From positions 22,171,093 to 22,235,092 of the forward strand of contig OZ021731.1 of NCBI GenBank assembly GCA_963978545.1: DNA of 64,000 bases, written 5' to 3'. The stretch comes from Linyphia triangularis (Eukaryota; Arthropoda; Arachnida; Araneae; Linyphiidae). Positions within the stretch are counted from its first letter, which is position 1. Each line of letters opens with the position of its first letter. Below are positions 29,801 to 42,400 of the stretch, in pieces. The position numbers and the translations under genes are program-made. The notes beneath the pieces were generated by a model. The model did no database searches. It was not told the DNA's origin and was given only the letters and a program-made list of their open reading frames with translations.

Positions 29801-30454
29801 AAAAGTGTAACTGTGAATGTAAAAAGTTAAGGTTATGGCTTTAAAACATCAATATTAGAAGTTACAAATATACATTGTGATATAAATTGCTCTTTTTTTT
29901 TTTTTCTTTCTCTTTTTTTTTTTTAAATTTGGTACTCAATTATCGTTAGTTAACTTCCATCATATAAAATTTTCTACTTCAAATTCATGTTAAACAAAAA
30001 TAATATTGACTATATTAGCATTTGTATACTGAACCAATCAGGGGAGTAGTGGGCCATAAAATTGGCTCGGTGATTTAAGAATTGAGTAAAAACTAAATTT
30101 CGTTTAAAAAAAGTTCACATAGTGTTCTAAATTTTGAAATTTTTTTAAATTAAAAAAAAAAAAAAAAAAAAAAACATCAAATTTCAAATTATATCTTTTT
30201 CAATTTTCAATATTTTTTCCTGATTTTTTAAAAAAAATTAAATTCTAGTAATAAATTCTAACTTTTTAAGCATCGAATTTATAATAAGTAAAATAGTTTT
30301 CTAAAAAAACAATAATTACTGTACCTATATGTAAAAAAATCGTAAAAAACGGATATTTTTCAACATTTAAGTTTGTAAAAAAAAAAATAGTTTTTATTTT
30401 ATTTAAAAATCCATGTATATTTTTGCCAAATAGATATTAAGAATGACACAAACA

Positions 30455-30701
30455 AAATTTCAAGTCATTTCATTCATATTTTCTGAAGTTCTAGCATTTT
30501 GAGTAAGGTGAGAATTTCAAAAATCACGAACTGAGAAAAATGCTTTCGAAACATCAAAGGAGCTATGGCAGCAATGCTAAATGCTCCACAAAAATATAGT
30601 TTTTCTTTCTGCAATTGCAGTTATAGGATCAGCTCAAAAACTTGCCAGAATAAGGAGAAGGTTTTAAAGATTATAAACACGCAAAAAATAGAAAAATTAT
30701 A

Positions 30702-30715
<14 letters not shown>
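30455..30715 (+). repeat. Dispersed repeat R3, copy 1
   Basis: It is the partner of 60930-61192, roughly 85-90% alike by eye. Here its 3' side is followed by a long (ATT)n run (about 30700-30790), suggesting the microsatellite grew from the repeat's own tail. Confidence 0.7.
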
Positions 30716-30777
<62 letters not shown>

Positions 30778-30790
30778 TATTATTATTATT
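30694..30790. repeat. (ATT)n
   Basis: It is about 31 units with single GTT and ACT variants, at the tail of R3 copy 1. Confidence 0.9.
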
Positions 30791-31639
30791 TTTTTTTGCT
30801 ACATTTATCCATATACCCTAGGATGCAAAAAATCAGAAACCTTTCCAGACACCATTTTTTTTTTTTTCCTTCTTTTTTTTTTTTTTTGCCTTTGAATAAG
30901 TTGTTACATAGATAACATATTCTTCGACGTGACATGCACAATTGGTTCAAATTGTGTTACACAGTTAACAGTATCAATTCAAGTGGAAACGCAAAATTAA
31001 TGAGTTTGATTGTGACCGACCAGGCATGAAAAGATCAATTGGAACAATGTTATTTCAATCTATTTAACCTCAACCTTACTGAAGGCGTTAATGAATGAAA
31101 TACTTAAAAAAAAAAGACAATGTCACCAGCAAAGAAGTCACCATCAAGTTAACGAGTTTGGAATAACAATGCTGTACCACTAAACAGATTCAAACTTTCC
31201 TTTCTCCGTCAAACACTTTTCACACATTTCAATGAAATAGGACCAGGGTCTAATATGTACATTGTGCACGGGGATTTATTTCTGCTTTGCCTAAAAAAGT
31301 TATTTGCTTGCTTCTTAGTTTTGTTTGTCAGTCGTTCGCACGCCCGTACGTTCAGAATGATTCAGAAAGTGTAAAAGTATACATTTGAAAAATAATACTT
31401 CCTCGTAACCTCAGTATAAAAAAAAAATCATTTCATTTCCTGACAATAAATAAACTGCTCACCGTATTGTATTTAAAATATAAATTCCGCCCATGTTTCT
31501 TTAACAACTGTTAAGCCGTAACCTTTACCTTCAAACCCACTCATTTTCAACACTTACCAGTTTCTCCTTCAAGCAATTAGCTCTTTATTCTTCTTCCAAA
31601 GGCAACTTATAATACTCTTCCCCTTCTGCAAAGCTCGAT

Positions 31640-32203
31640 TTTTACTTTCAATTATCCATATATATACATAGGGTAATAAAAGTATAGTATTCGGATAAAA
31701 AAAATAAAATAATTCGAATTTTTTAAGGAACATCCTGATTTCAAAAAAGTGATCTAGAAAAAAATGTCTGTCTGTGTGACTGTGTGTCTGTGGGCAGCAT
31801 AACTCCCGAATAAATTGACCTACAATGTTCAAATTTGGTGTGCAGGTTGGTGATGGCACAGGGACCTACCATAAAGGTTTTCGTCAAAATCGCGCATAAG
31901 GTAGCTGCCATTAAAAGTATAATGTTGTTCGGTAATTGCTAAAAAACGGTTCTAACGATTTTGTCCAAAATCGCTGTGGTGATACCTCTTAAGGTGTTCT
32001 AAACATCCCCACCTCCGAAATTCCCGTAAAAATGCTTTAATGACGTGAAAGTTGAAAAACGAATGCCTTTAACTCAGAGTTCTCTTTCCTTGAGCATAAC
32101 TCATCAACGACAGTTTCTTCTTCTCTCCTCAGTTTCACTGACAAGAAAGGATAATATAAGAGTTATCGAAAAGTATATATCTCCAAATTCTACCTTTTGG
32201 CGG

Positions 32204-32246
<43 letters not shown>

Positions 32247-32398
32247 AAAGACCCCATTCAAGAATTATCACCAAAAAATTTCACCAAACTGGCCATTTTT
32301 TCTGAATAAATGATGAAAATATAAAAACGGTAAATGACACAAATTGACATCAGTATTATAATGCAATTGAAAGATGTGCGATGTTCCACACCCCTAGT
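31640..32398 (+). repeat. Dispersed repeat R1, longest copy
   Basis: From TTTTACTTTCAATTATCCAT through GCATAACTCCCGAATAAATT and AAATTTGGTGTGCAGGTTGG to GATGTTCCACACCCCTAGTT, with a poly-T tract at 32208-32242. It is longer than the 13231 copy because of inserted sequence. Confidence 0.7.
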
Positions 32399-32399
32399 T

Positions 32400-33930
32400 T
32401 ATTATGCTAATACTTTCCATGATCAATAATATCAGTGTCGGCACGTGGGGTACAGCAAGTACAGCCGGGCTGCATCTAAACTATTAGTTTAAAATTAAAA
32501 TTTACTAATTGCTAGTTAACTTTGATTATTTATTTTATTAATTTTCTTAAATGGAGATTGGAATCGCAAATGAAGATGGAATTTCTACGGTAAGTAAAAA
32601 AATTTCCGATAAGTAGCAAACCTACTGCACAATGCCCAATTGAAGGGTAAAACCCCGCGCTCAAATCAACTAAATCTGACGATGATCGAGCGAATACAGC
32701 CAGAGAAAATTGAACCTCTAAAAGGGCTGCACCTTTGCGATAGAAACAACTGCTAGTATGGAATCTCCCTACATGCTAAATGTATAAGGCATGGTGCAAA
32801 TGCAGCCCTTACATTCGATGTTCTGATTGGTTCGTGTATGAGAGGGTGGGAGAGAAACCAGCATTTCTTAGATTTTTCTCCACTAAACGGAAATAGTTTC
32901 CGTGATAAGTTTACACGTGTGTTTTCTTGTTACTTCTTAAGTTAATACTAAAACTTATAATTAAACCATTTTGAAACATGAAGCCCCGTTATAAGTAAGT
33001 TATAATAAGTTTTTTTGACACTCTGCCAGCTGCACTAACCACAGACCGCTCTGAATAATATCAGTTCATCAATGCAAGACCGACTAAATTCTTGAAAGCT
33101 ATTAGGGACCAAATAACTACATTCACAATCATTACCGTCTCTTCAATCTGCGACAATCTTAAAAAAACCAGCCTTGGTAACGAAAAAAAATTATCATAAT
33201 TTTCAGGAGCACGAACGGACAGACATTACACCGAGCACGAACGGACAGACATTTCACCACTGATATAATAATTGTGAAACTCATATCTCAACAGTAACAA
33301 ATACTCTTCTAAAAATAAATATCAAAATTCAGAATCAGAAAAGATAAATAGATTAAATCATCTCTGTGATTTTAATCCATTTTGGCAAGTGTCTTTTCGT
33401 CATTCCTTTGAAGCATTCTGAAACATTTGCAACGTTTAAAAGAAACAATCAGGAAAGAATAGTAAGTACATCAAGTGCACCATAGCGGCTAATTCCAATC
33501 CTTTCTCACTACTTGCTATTTACTGTATCGAAAGAAGTAGAACAATGTTTTTTTTTCTTGTTTTTTTTCTTTCTTTATGACAGAGCCTTGTTTCGTTATG
33601 CCAAAGAATAAAACCACAAATCCGTTCTTCCGTTACGTTAGGTTGTCGTTAAATCTTTCATTCGGAAAGACTGACATCAAGCACTATTCATTATCGTTTG
33701 CTGCGATCCAATTCACACACTTCTTTATTTTAAAGAGCATCTGTGGCTTAAGATAATTATTTTAGATTAAGAAATGATGTTACTAAAGTCGAGGGAAATG
33801 ATATAAGTTTAGGAATATTACGAGAACTATGCTGTGATTACACTGTCATGAAACTTAAAATGTCCCACCACAATGGGTAACCACAAACAATTAGACATTG
33901 TAAAAAAAAAAAAAAAAAAAAAAAAAACAC
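32400..33930. other. No gene seen; small tandem duplication
   Basis: GAGCACGAACGGACAGACAT is duplicated at about 33208-33255. GGGCTGCATCTAAA near 32473 and GCAAATGCAGCCCTTACA near 32800 may be opposite ends of a ~350-bp element. Confidence 0.5.
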
Positions 33931-33932
33931 CT

Positions 33933-34209
33933 CCAAGTAAAATGGTCAACAGAAAAAATTGTGAAATATAACATTTATTGCCTAGCGACCGCGTTTAATT
34001 TATTTGGGGTACACATTGAACTAAATTGGGATTATTGGAAGGAATCCCTATAAAAACTCTAACCTGCTAAGTACTGATTGCCTTTGGGGTTTCCTTCCAA
34101 TGATCCCAATTTTGTTCATTGGGTACAAGAAGTCCAAAGAAATTGAACGAGGCCGCTTGACGGCAAACATTAGATTTCACTGCTCTTTATGGCTGACCAT
34201 TTTACTTGG
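33933..34209. mobile_element. Palindromic foldback MITE, 277 bp
   Basis: CCAAGTAAAATGGTCAACAG at the left pairs with GGCTGACCATTTTACTTGG at the right. Inner arms TGGGATTATTGGAAGGAA and TTCCTTCCAATGATCCCA pair again. A poly-A tract precedes it. Confidence 0.65.
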
Positions 34210-34869
34210 CTTTTTTTTATAACGTTTCTCTATATTTTTTTTACAACGTCTAGCTGTTTTTTGTGAAATATCAACTATTTTTGTTGCATTTGTTATGTTC
34301 TAAAGAGTAAGTACACGATCGATGGATGTTTTAGCGTGAATAATTATATCTTCGTTCTAAATGCAAAATGAAATAAGCGACAGCAACGTTGGATTCACTT
34401 ACGACTCTTTGTAATTAGAGTGACAATAAATAACATAATGCAATGGTGTAGAGAGATTTAGGTTTGCAAATCAAATCCTGTTCGTTTTTTTCAAGTAGAA
34501 ATTTTCCTTTCTATGCAAAGAAAAAACACCAAAAAACAATTAAAAATATGTCTTACTAGTTTTAACTTGAGAACAAAAACATACTAAAAATAAGTAACTA
34601 AAAAATAAAATAATAGAAGAAAAATAAGTACTTGCTTTATTTACGAAATACTGCTTTAGAATAGATATTAAAAAAATATTTAAAAACAACTTTCGTTTTA
34701 GTTTAAGAAATAAGATCTGTTATCATTTTGAGAAAATGTTAAGCAATCTTTGGTGGTGCGCAGTGGCATGATGCGCGCCACCAGGAAGGTACAAAAGGGG
34801 GCAATTACACCCCTTCCCCCTGTATTTTGTAAATTCAAAGCAATGTTGAGAAAGCGGTATGATTCACTG

Positions 34870-35304
34870 CAGGAGCGTACTGGCCATAGTGTTGTCCGGT
34901 GCAATCGCCGAGTTGGTCAGTGTCGGTAAAAAATGGGCCCGGTCCGGAACAAAAAATTATTTATGAAAACCAAATTCATTGAAAGGCAGTATAAATAGTA
35001 GAGACAAAGAACATTTTATTTAATTAAACTAATTATTAAAACAATTCAATTACTAAGCTTAATTATTAAGAATATTTTATTATTTAAATTGAATATAAAT
35101 ATGATTTAAATAATAAAATATATTAATTATTGAAATTATTTCATTGCTAAATTAACTATTTAATTATTAAATTAGCTATTAAATTAATTAATGGAATTAT
35201 TTAATTATTAACAATAATTATTTTATTATTATTAATATTTTATTAATTATTATCTTGAAAATTTGGGCCGACATCAGTTTAATTCCCTCCCAGTACGTCC
35301 CCTG
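34870..35304. mobile_element. CAGGAGCGTACTGG hAT MITE, 435 bp
   Basis: The ends CAGGAGCGTACTGG and CCAGTACGTCCCCTG are flanked by ATTCACTG (34862-34869) and ATTCTCTG (35305-35312), 7/8. TGGGCCCGGTCC and TTGGGCCGACAT lie subterminally. The middle is almost pure A/T built on ATTATTTAATTATTAAATTA. Confidence 0.75.
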
Positions 35305-35764
35305 ATTCTCTGGTACACATGTGTGATATAGGTTTTAAAATAGTCAATGGATAAGAAATTTAATACATAACTGTAAATTAAAATTTCATAAAAATAGCCA
35401 ATTTAAAAAGCAAGGTTAATAATAATAAAAAAAAAACAGCTTTAACTCTTTTGGTTGCCATTTACATTCCTCTGAAACAAATTCTGTCGGCGCCCATGTG
35501 CAGCATTGGTGCTAACTATACGGGGTCAAAGGGAGCGATAGCCCCCGTGCTCCACAAACAGCGGGGGCAAAGGTATCACTTCGCCCCCGCTCCAAAAACC
35601 TGTTAAAATGTGTTTTTTGAATATAATATATTGCGTATAAAGGACATTTTGTTATTTTCTAAAGAAACAAAAATCCCATAAATATTTAAAGTTTACACAA
35701 TATTCGTAAGCACAGACTCTATCCACGCCACTCCAACACATGAGAATTAAGTAAGTGTAGCTGC

Positions 35765-36477
35765 TAGAGGTCGGAAATATCGATCAAAATAAATATCGAT
35801 ACTATATATCGTTGCAGAGAAAAATATATCGATAAAATATCGATACATGATTTTTTTATTTTTATTTGATTTTCAATTTTGCCAGATACGAAGTTTTTCG
35901 AGGCAAATTTCTACTTTTCATGAATTCATGCCAAAATTGTTTTAATAAATAAAATATAAAAATTGTTTTAATAAATAAATTATACAAATTGTTTTAATAA
36001 ATAAATTATAAAAATTGTTTTAATAAATAATATTATCAATCAGAATAAATAAACTACATTTTGATGTCAATGCATAAATTCACATTTATTTTTAGAAATT
36101 TTGAAAAGTAGTTTATCGTATATTTTGTGGATCGAGTTGTTTTTACTATTTAAAATTAGATGCAAATTCCAGGCACGCGCTGGCAACAGAAAGGGAGCTA
36201 TGTTAATGACTACTAATAAATGATCTTATCTTTCCGTTACATTATGTTTTCTTATTGGTTAGGGTGCCCTTTTAATTGTCTCTCAGCCAAGTCCAAACTT
36301 AAGTTTTGAAGTTTTTGAAAAGGGAATAAAGAATTTCGAAAAAACACATTAAACTACAAAACGATCATCAAAAAACTAAAAATATTTGAAAATATCGATA
36401 TACCGGTGACTTGTATGGATATTTTAAAAAACTATATAGATAAAAATATCGTCGTATCGATATATCGCCGATCTCTA
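35765..36477. mobile_element. TAGAGGTC hAT MITE, copy c (perfect 8-bp TSD)
   Basis: It is in the opposite orientation to copy b. Exact GTAGCTGC lies at 35757-35764 and 36478-36485. It carries the inverted tandem TTGTTTTAATAAATAAATTA units (about 35935-36030) and the CAGCCAAGTCCAAACTTAAG block. Confidence 0.88.
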
Positions 36478-36902
36478 GTAGCTGCTCTTTTGTGCAATTT
36501 CATAAAAATATATATTCTAAAGTATTGTATGATATTGGAACAAGTAATTTTGTAATAATGAGATTACTGCAACAGGCTTTTTTTTATATTAATTATTATC
36601 CAGAATCATTAAAATTTGCTTTCTTCAGTTGAGTGCAATATCATAAAAGTAAATCTTATAAAATAATGTATGATATTAAATTATTTTATAATGATGAACT
36701 AAACTATTGGTTAATGCTCTTACCTTTTCTACAAAATGTTTCTAAATTAATTTTACACAAATAACTTTGCTACATAAGTCAAACAGATTGAGAAAAATTT
36801 ATTGAGTGGAACGGAGGTAATTTCAACATATTCAGTAGGTAGTAAAAAAGTGAAATAAAGTGGTGTAAAAAAAAAAGTAAAGTAAAAAAAGTGGTGTCCG
36901 GA

Positions 36903-36974
36903 AGCTAAAATTCCCAACATCCAGGATCATTTCTGGAGCACCAGAAATGATCCCGGATGTTAGGAATTTTAGCT
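36903..36974 (-). other. 34-bp-stem hairpin
   Basis: The arms at 36903-36936 and 36941-36974 are inverted with two differences and a 4-nt loop. In a minus-strand RNA both differences become G-U pairs, giving an uninterrupted stem. A diverged arm copy occurs at about 37107-37140. Confidence 0.6.
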
Positions 36975-36984
36975 AGGGTAATGA

Positions 36985-37290
36985 ATCTGACAATCTCACA
37001 CACCCTTGAAAGCAATAAAAATACTAAAGGTACTTCTTTTAATTAAAGTGAGAATCATAAAAAAAAGAATGATCAGAATATATCAAAGCGTATAGGCCTT
37101 AGGCCTGGCAAAAACTCCCAACTATCGGGATCATTTCAGGAGGGTACAGACCCTCGTACTCACTATCATACGTAGGGCATATCTTCTAATCAAGCTGAGA
37201 TGAATAATAATAAAAAAAAGATTGACCAACATTCACTAAATAGTTTGGGCTGCAGGCCTGGCTAAAAGTTTTGGTCACAATCGGAACAAA
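36985..37290. repeat. Degenerate ~140-bp tandem repeat
   Basis: Two units share TAC-TCTTTTAAT-AAG-TGAGA-GAATAATAAAAAAAA, GA-CA-ATTCA and GGCCTGGC-AAAA, with the hairpin arm as part of the unit. Confidence 0.45.
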
Positions 37291-37876
37291 GTTCTGGTGA
37301 CTTCAGTGATTTTCAAAGGAATTTTTCGCTATGTTATCTTGTTCAATATTAACAATTACGTGGTTATTTTTGTCTACTCATCAAGATGCCAAAAAAAAAA
37401 TATATATATATATACACTGTTGGTTATTTATCTTTTTAAGATTGTAAAATTATATTTGCCTTGTGTAGTGATTTTTTTCCCATAACCCACCTTCCTAAAC
37501 ATTAAAACTTTTATTAAATTTGTTTACATTGTGATAACAAAAATAAAATAAATAATCAACTGCATGCTTAATGCCTATCATGGTTGGTCTAGTTTATCTA
37601 TCCTGTGTTACTTAATGATATCAGAATATGCATTAAGAAAAGAAAGAAGTTGTATATAAACATTTCGGAAAAAATTAAAAGGTAATTTTTAGGTTAGGAG
37701 TAATTACATTAAATCTGCCTAGGAAAAAAATAATATTTAAAAGTGCAGAAAAATTTTGTGTAGCATTTTTAGTTTTTGTAAAATTAATAGGAGTCAGAAG
37801 TTTTTCTGATTAAAATCTATAGATTAATAGGCTTACTTAAAAAAGGAAGTTATGGCATTTTTGGATAAGGGATTTT

Positions 37877-37990
37877 TGCTTTCAATTACCCATATGTATA
37901 CATAGAGTAATGAAAGTATAGCATTCGGTCAAAAAATAAATTTTTTTTAGATTTCTTCACGTTTTGGAACATCCCGATTTTAAAAAAAGG
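37877..37990 (+). repeat. Dispersed repeat R1, fragment
   Basis: It is the R1 5' end (TTTCAATTACCCATATGTAT, CACGTTTTGGAACATCCCGA), truncated at 37990 where tRNA-like/SINE sequence begins. Confidence 0.65.
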
Positions 37991-38142
37991 GAACAAGCAA
38001 AGCAAACTCGGGCAACGCACTGCCACACGCAAGCAATTCGACCCTTTGTGACTCACTGGGAAGTGGATATGTGGTGGTCTCGTGTACAAATAACATATAT
38101 AACTCCTAGACACCAGAGATATCTTTTGTCTAGTGGTTAAAG

Positions 38143-38740
38143 CAGGGTTCCCACTCAAATCACGCCGACCAAACGGTATAGTGGTTAGCGTGCTAGCTTC
38201 TAGACAGCTAGGTTGCGGGTTCGAGTCCCGTGTTAGGCATGTGTGTTTGTAAAAGTATGTTGGCTTGTCTGATGACGAATGTTTCGGCGCATTATAGCCC
38301 TCGTGTTGCTGACGGCGCCAGATAATCTGAAAACAACCAACCAACCCACTCAAATCACAGAATGAAAATCAATGACTTTTAAGGACCTAATTAATGTTTT
38401 TAAGGACCTATGAAAATTCGTTTTCATGCATCATATCTATATTTAAATTTTTAATAAAGTATATTCTACCAAAAAAGTTAAAATTGGTGGATGCACAATA
38501 CAAATATGTCGGAAAATTTTGATACGGTGCAGATAAGTGGCGGTCATGCTGGGATAGCAAGTCAGAGTTGTATTTTTATAAATTTTGCAGTTGGACAACA
38601 TCTGTAAAAATTAAGGACTTTTAAGGACCTCTAAGCATTTTCAAGGACTTTTAAGCACCTCTAAGCATTTTCAAGGCCTTGAAAACAATTTCAAAAATAT
38701 TAAACACTATTAATGACTTTCAATGACAGTGGGAACCCTG
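38143..38740. mobile_element. CAGGGTTCCCAC MITE, copy 1 (interrupted by a SINE)
   Basis: The ends are CAGGGTTCCCAC and AGTGGGAACCCTG. The flanks are TTAAAG (38137-38142) and TTAGAG (38741-38746), a 5/6 match. Removing the SINE leaves about 400 bp. The interior repeats TTTTAAGGACCTA/CTTTTAAGCACCTCTAAG motifs. Confidence 0.8.
38164..38344 (+). mobile_element. tRNA-derived SINE, 181 bp, 14-bp TSD
   Basis: The head has a pol III A box (TAGTGGTTAGCG, 38179-38190) and a B box (GGTTCGAGTCCC, 38218-38229). The tail ends AAAACAACCAACCAA. A 14-bp direct repeat CCCACTCAAATCAC flanks it (38150-38163, 38345-38358). It inserted inside the CAGGGTTCCCAC MITE. Confidence 0.85.
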
Positions 38741-39009
38741 TTAGAGCACCTATCTTTTGATCTAGGAGTCCCAGATTCGACTTCCTGTTAGTGCACACCG
38801 CTACAACCAGTATTGTAATTGATAGCTGTAAAAACTGCCATGCCTGTAGTTACATTGTTTCTTGTTTAACATTCCTCACATTACAAAATAATTACATTAT
38901 GTTTGGTATTTCGCTTTTTATTTGTAGGACACACTTGTACCAAGTGATTAAAAAGTGCATGCAAAAAATCATATTTAAAAAGAATTAAAATTACAATGAA
39001 ATAACAAAG

Positions 39010-39264
39010 CAAAAACACAATCACATACTTTTTTTATTTCAACACAAATATATACAACATGTTTTAACAATGAAGGGTCATACACCTGAAAGCCAATGTA
39101 AAAAGTTATAATGTGATACATTTTTTCTCTACCCCAAAACAATGATTATCACATAGTCTTTAAAAGACAGTGAACAATGCGAAAATCCAAGCAATATTGT
39201 GCAAAGGAATGTACGAGATATTTAACAAACGAACTCGTCCAGTAAAACGCACAAATATTCCATT
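39010..39264 (-). other. SUPT5H: SPT5 3' UTR with poly(A) signal
   Basis: AT-rich sequence follows the stop. A canonical AATAAA lies on the minus strand at 39033-39038, about 230 nt past the stop, so cleavage is expected near 39010-39020. The exact end is inferred. Confidence 0.6.
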
Positions 39265-39405
39265 TCAGTTGGATTTCATTTTACACAGGAATTTCATATT
39301 AAGCAACTTTATTTCATCTTGACCCACTTTAACAACACCATCTGCAGCATCGATGGCCATTAGTGTACCGATCGTTTCTCGGTCTTCTCCCATGATGACT
39401 TTAAC
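39265..39405 (-). CDS. SUPT5H: SPT5 terminal coding exon with stop
   Basis: It encodes [20 protein letters not shown] then [14 protein letters not shown] and TGA at 39265-39267. It aligns with the human C-terminus VKVILGEDREATGVLLSID. The ending differs from the human GKLLEA, as is usual at this tail. Confidence 0.95.
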   Translation of the reverse strand, partial: VKVIMGEDRETIGTLMAIDAADGVVKVGQDEIKLLNMKFLCKMKSN

Positions 39406-42400
39406 CTAAAAAGATACAATGCATTCCCATTAATATTTCATTTATAGTTTGGATAATATTATTTCATGTATAACTGTAACATGCAAACATCAATCATTAA
39501 AAAATTGAGTAGCAATTACATTTGGACTTGCCTCATCAAGCTTTATCGAAATTGAAGCTTTCAGAGCACTCTTCATTGAAGAAATTAGAAAATTATCGAA
39601 GTAAAAATCCTCGATATCCTTTAAAAATATTTTTTTTTTTTTTTTTTAAAGCAACATTCATTAAAAGTAGGACTACGATGAAAAAAAGTTTTCCACCTTC
39701 TTTAGGTATTTATTGCATGTATAATTTTTCTATATTGCCATCCAAATGTAAAGTCACGTACAAGCATGCTACATTGTTATTTAAATAACTCATTTATAGC
39801 AATTTAAGAAACATGCCCTGATGATTAGTAATTTATAATCTGCTTGCTAAATACTAAGGTTTTTCTCTTACAATAAAGTAATAAATATCTATTTATGAAT
39901 AACATGAGTGGGTTTTAAAAAATTATGCTCAATTTTTTTAGATTCTTTTAACATATTTGGCGAGCTACTTTTTTGTTATCTCCAGGATGATAAAAATACC
40001 CCCCCCCCCACACACAAAAAAAAAGTTCAGAATCAGACAGTTATAGACAGCCACATCAGACATTCTATTTCTAAAGACAAATAAATTGTACGTCAATTCA
40101 TCTCTCTCTATATATAAAATCGAATGTATGTCTGTCTGCCCTTTATGCATTACTACACCATTCATCCGATTGCCATGAAACTTAGGGAAGTTGAATACAC
40201 TCCAGCGAAAGTTTCTGGCATATATATATATATTTTTTTTAAATATCTGCCCCCACTGAGGTTAAAAAGGGGTCAAACGTTCCAAATAAGGAAACTCCAA
40301 ATGGTCCACTTACAATTTAGTCACAGCTCTGATATTTGGTACAAATATCAACAAGGACAGGCATACAAAAAGTAAGCTATTTTAATATCGATTGACAAAT
40401 TTTAAAGAGCCAAGCAAAGATAAAGTAAACAATTCTAATTTTGATTAACTAAGTTTAAGGAGTCAAAAGGTTCCAAATGAGGACTATCCGAATACCATAC
40501 TTTAAATACAATCACAACTTTGAAATTTTTTACCAAGGATAAGCACATATAAAGTAAGATATTCCGATCTCAATTAACCCATTTTAAAGGGTCAAAACAT
40601 TCAATACGAGGAATAGCGCAATGTCCTATTTCCAAAGAAATCATAACTCTGCATTTTAATACATGTGTCAATAAAGTAAGCTTTTACAATCTCGATTAAC
40701 TAATTTTAAAGGGTCGATATGGGGTCAAATCGTGTGAGGAATACTATTTCCAATATAGTCAATGTTAAAATTCGAAACAAATGTCAACAAGGGCAAACAT
40801 AAATAAAATAAGGCATTCCGATTTTATAAAACAAATTTTCAAGGGTCGAAAATCCAAGATGTAGGAAAAAAAAAAAAAAAAAAAAAGAGATTTTTAAATA
40901 AGTAAATTCTTTAATTCCCCAGTTTTTGTAATACAGTTTAAAGTCATAAACTTACTTGATCTTTAGGCTTGGGTGCAACAGGTTCCAAGTGTTCACCAAG
41001 AATATTCAGCACACGGTCTTCTTTTGGCAAGAAAACCGAGCACATACCAGCCTGAAATCAGGAAAGAATGAAAGTTATACAGTGAGAGGAAAATTTCAAA
41101 TATTTTTAAATATTTAATCAATACAGAAATACACAAGCTATTGATCAAAAATCTATTTCTGTGAGCCAAGATATACGAAGTCACATTTTCTTAATTTGTA
41201 ACAATGTATAGAATATTGGATTTGGACTGCCTTAGCTTTATTTAGAACTTCAAATCATTAACGTTTTTAAAACTTAGGATTTAATAGATATTAAACTCAT
41301 TTCTTTAATTTTAAACAAAATGAAGCTTGATACAAAAGTTGCCAGTAACCAAAATAGCACTTGTATAATTTTAAAATATTTCAATTAACTTAAGCTTTAA
41401 ATTACAGCTCAGGGTCCAAATTAGATTTATTGACATAAAATTACTGCATTAGACCAGGTAATGCAACAAAACTCATTAAAAAAAAAAATTTGCTTAGTAT
41501 TATATAGCATATTGAAGCTTTTAATATCGTTATACCGAAAAAGGGAGAATCACACCTGCAATAAAATGTTGTATTATACATCTGGGTAAAGACAGAAAAA
41601 TTCTATTGGTAACTTTATATATTCTATTTAATGACATAAGTTTTTTGTAACCTCGTTAAAACAGCATTGTTTAGTAAAAGTTTACTTACAGAGATTCCTC
41701 TGATAATTCCAGTTTGGCCACTCAACCCATCATCTCCATGTGTATCTCTAATTATTACTTCAATATCTGTAGTTTGCCATTCAACGGACATATGATCCAA
41801 GCCTAAAAAATATTACATTAGGCATCAATCGAAGTAACCATTTAAAGATAGAGCGATAGAGTAAACAATGTTGAATCATGAAAACTAGCAACATTTATTC
41901 TAAAAAAAAAAAAAAAAAAAAAACTAAACATTCATATTAAAAATAAACCAGAAAGTTATAGTCTTAAAAAAAAAGCCATATAAAAAAAATAACATGCAAC
42001 AAACAATATTTTTCTAAACTCATACCAAAAGGTTCTTTTCAAACCATATGATTTTAAAGAATTAAATAAAATAAGTCGTATTAAACAAAATAATACCTTT
42101 TTTATGCTACTTCATACAATATTTAAGATCACTTCTATGCTAATTTTTTTAAGGGATTGTATGAATAGCGTATTTTCAAAACCAGTCAGGGCAGTTTAAG
42201 TAATTTTGCAAGAGATGAAAGGAATCTCCTTAATATTTCAGGACTTTTAAGAGCATCTGGGTCATTCCATGTCAAATCAACACAAAAAAGTGACATTTTC
42301 AACCCGACCCCTTCAGAATTTAATAAAATTTTGCTCACTTGTTGGGTTTATAGAGAAAAGAAAAAATGCCAATATTAGGTTTGAATATCGTTTGGTTTCT

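Larger units (their letters stand above)
38115..38790 (+). mobile_element. tRNA-like sequence split by the MITE
   Basis: Left of the MITE is an A-box-like TCTAGTGGTTAAAG. Right of it are CACCTATCTTTTGATCTAGG and a B-box-like AGATTCGACTTCC. Joined, these make a plausible tRNA-type SINE head. The limits are uncertain because the body after 38790 is not recognised. Confidence 0.45.

Noticed and set aside
38164..38240. Functional tRNA gene
   Set aside because: It has A and B boxes but no acceptor-stem pairing I could find, and it is flanked by a 14-bp TSD with a SINE-type tail. It is a SINE head.
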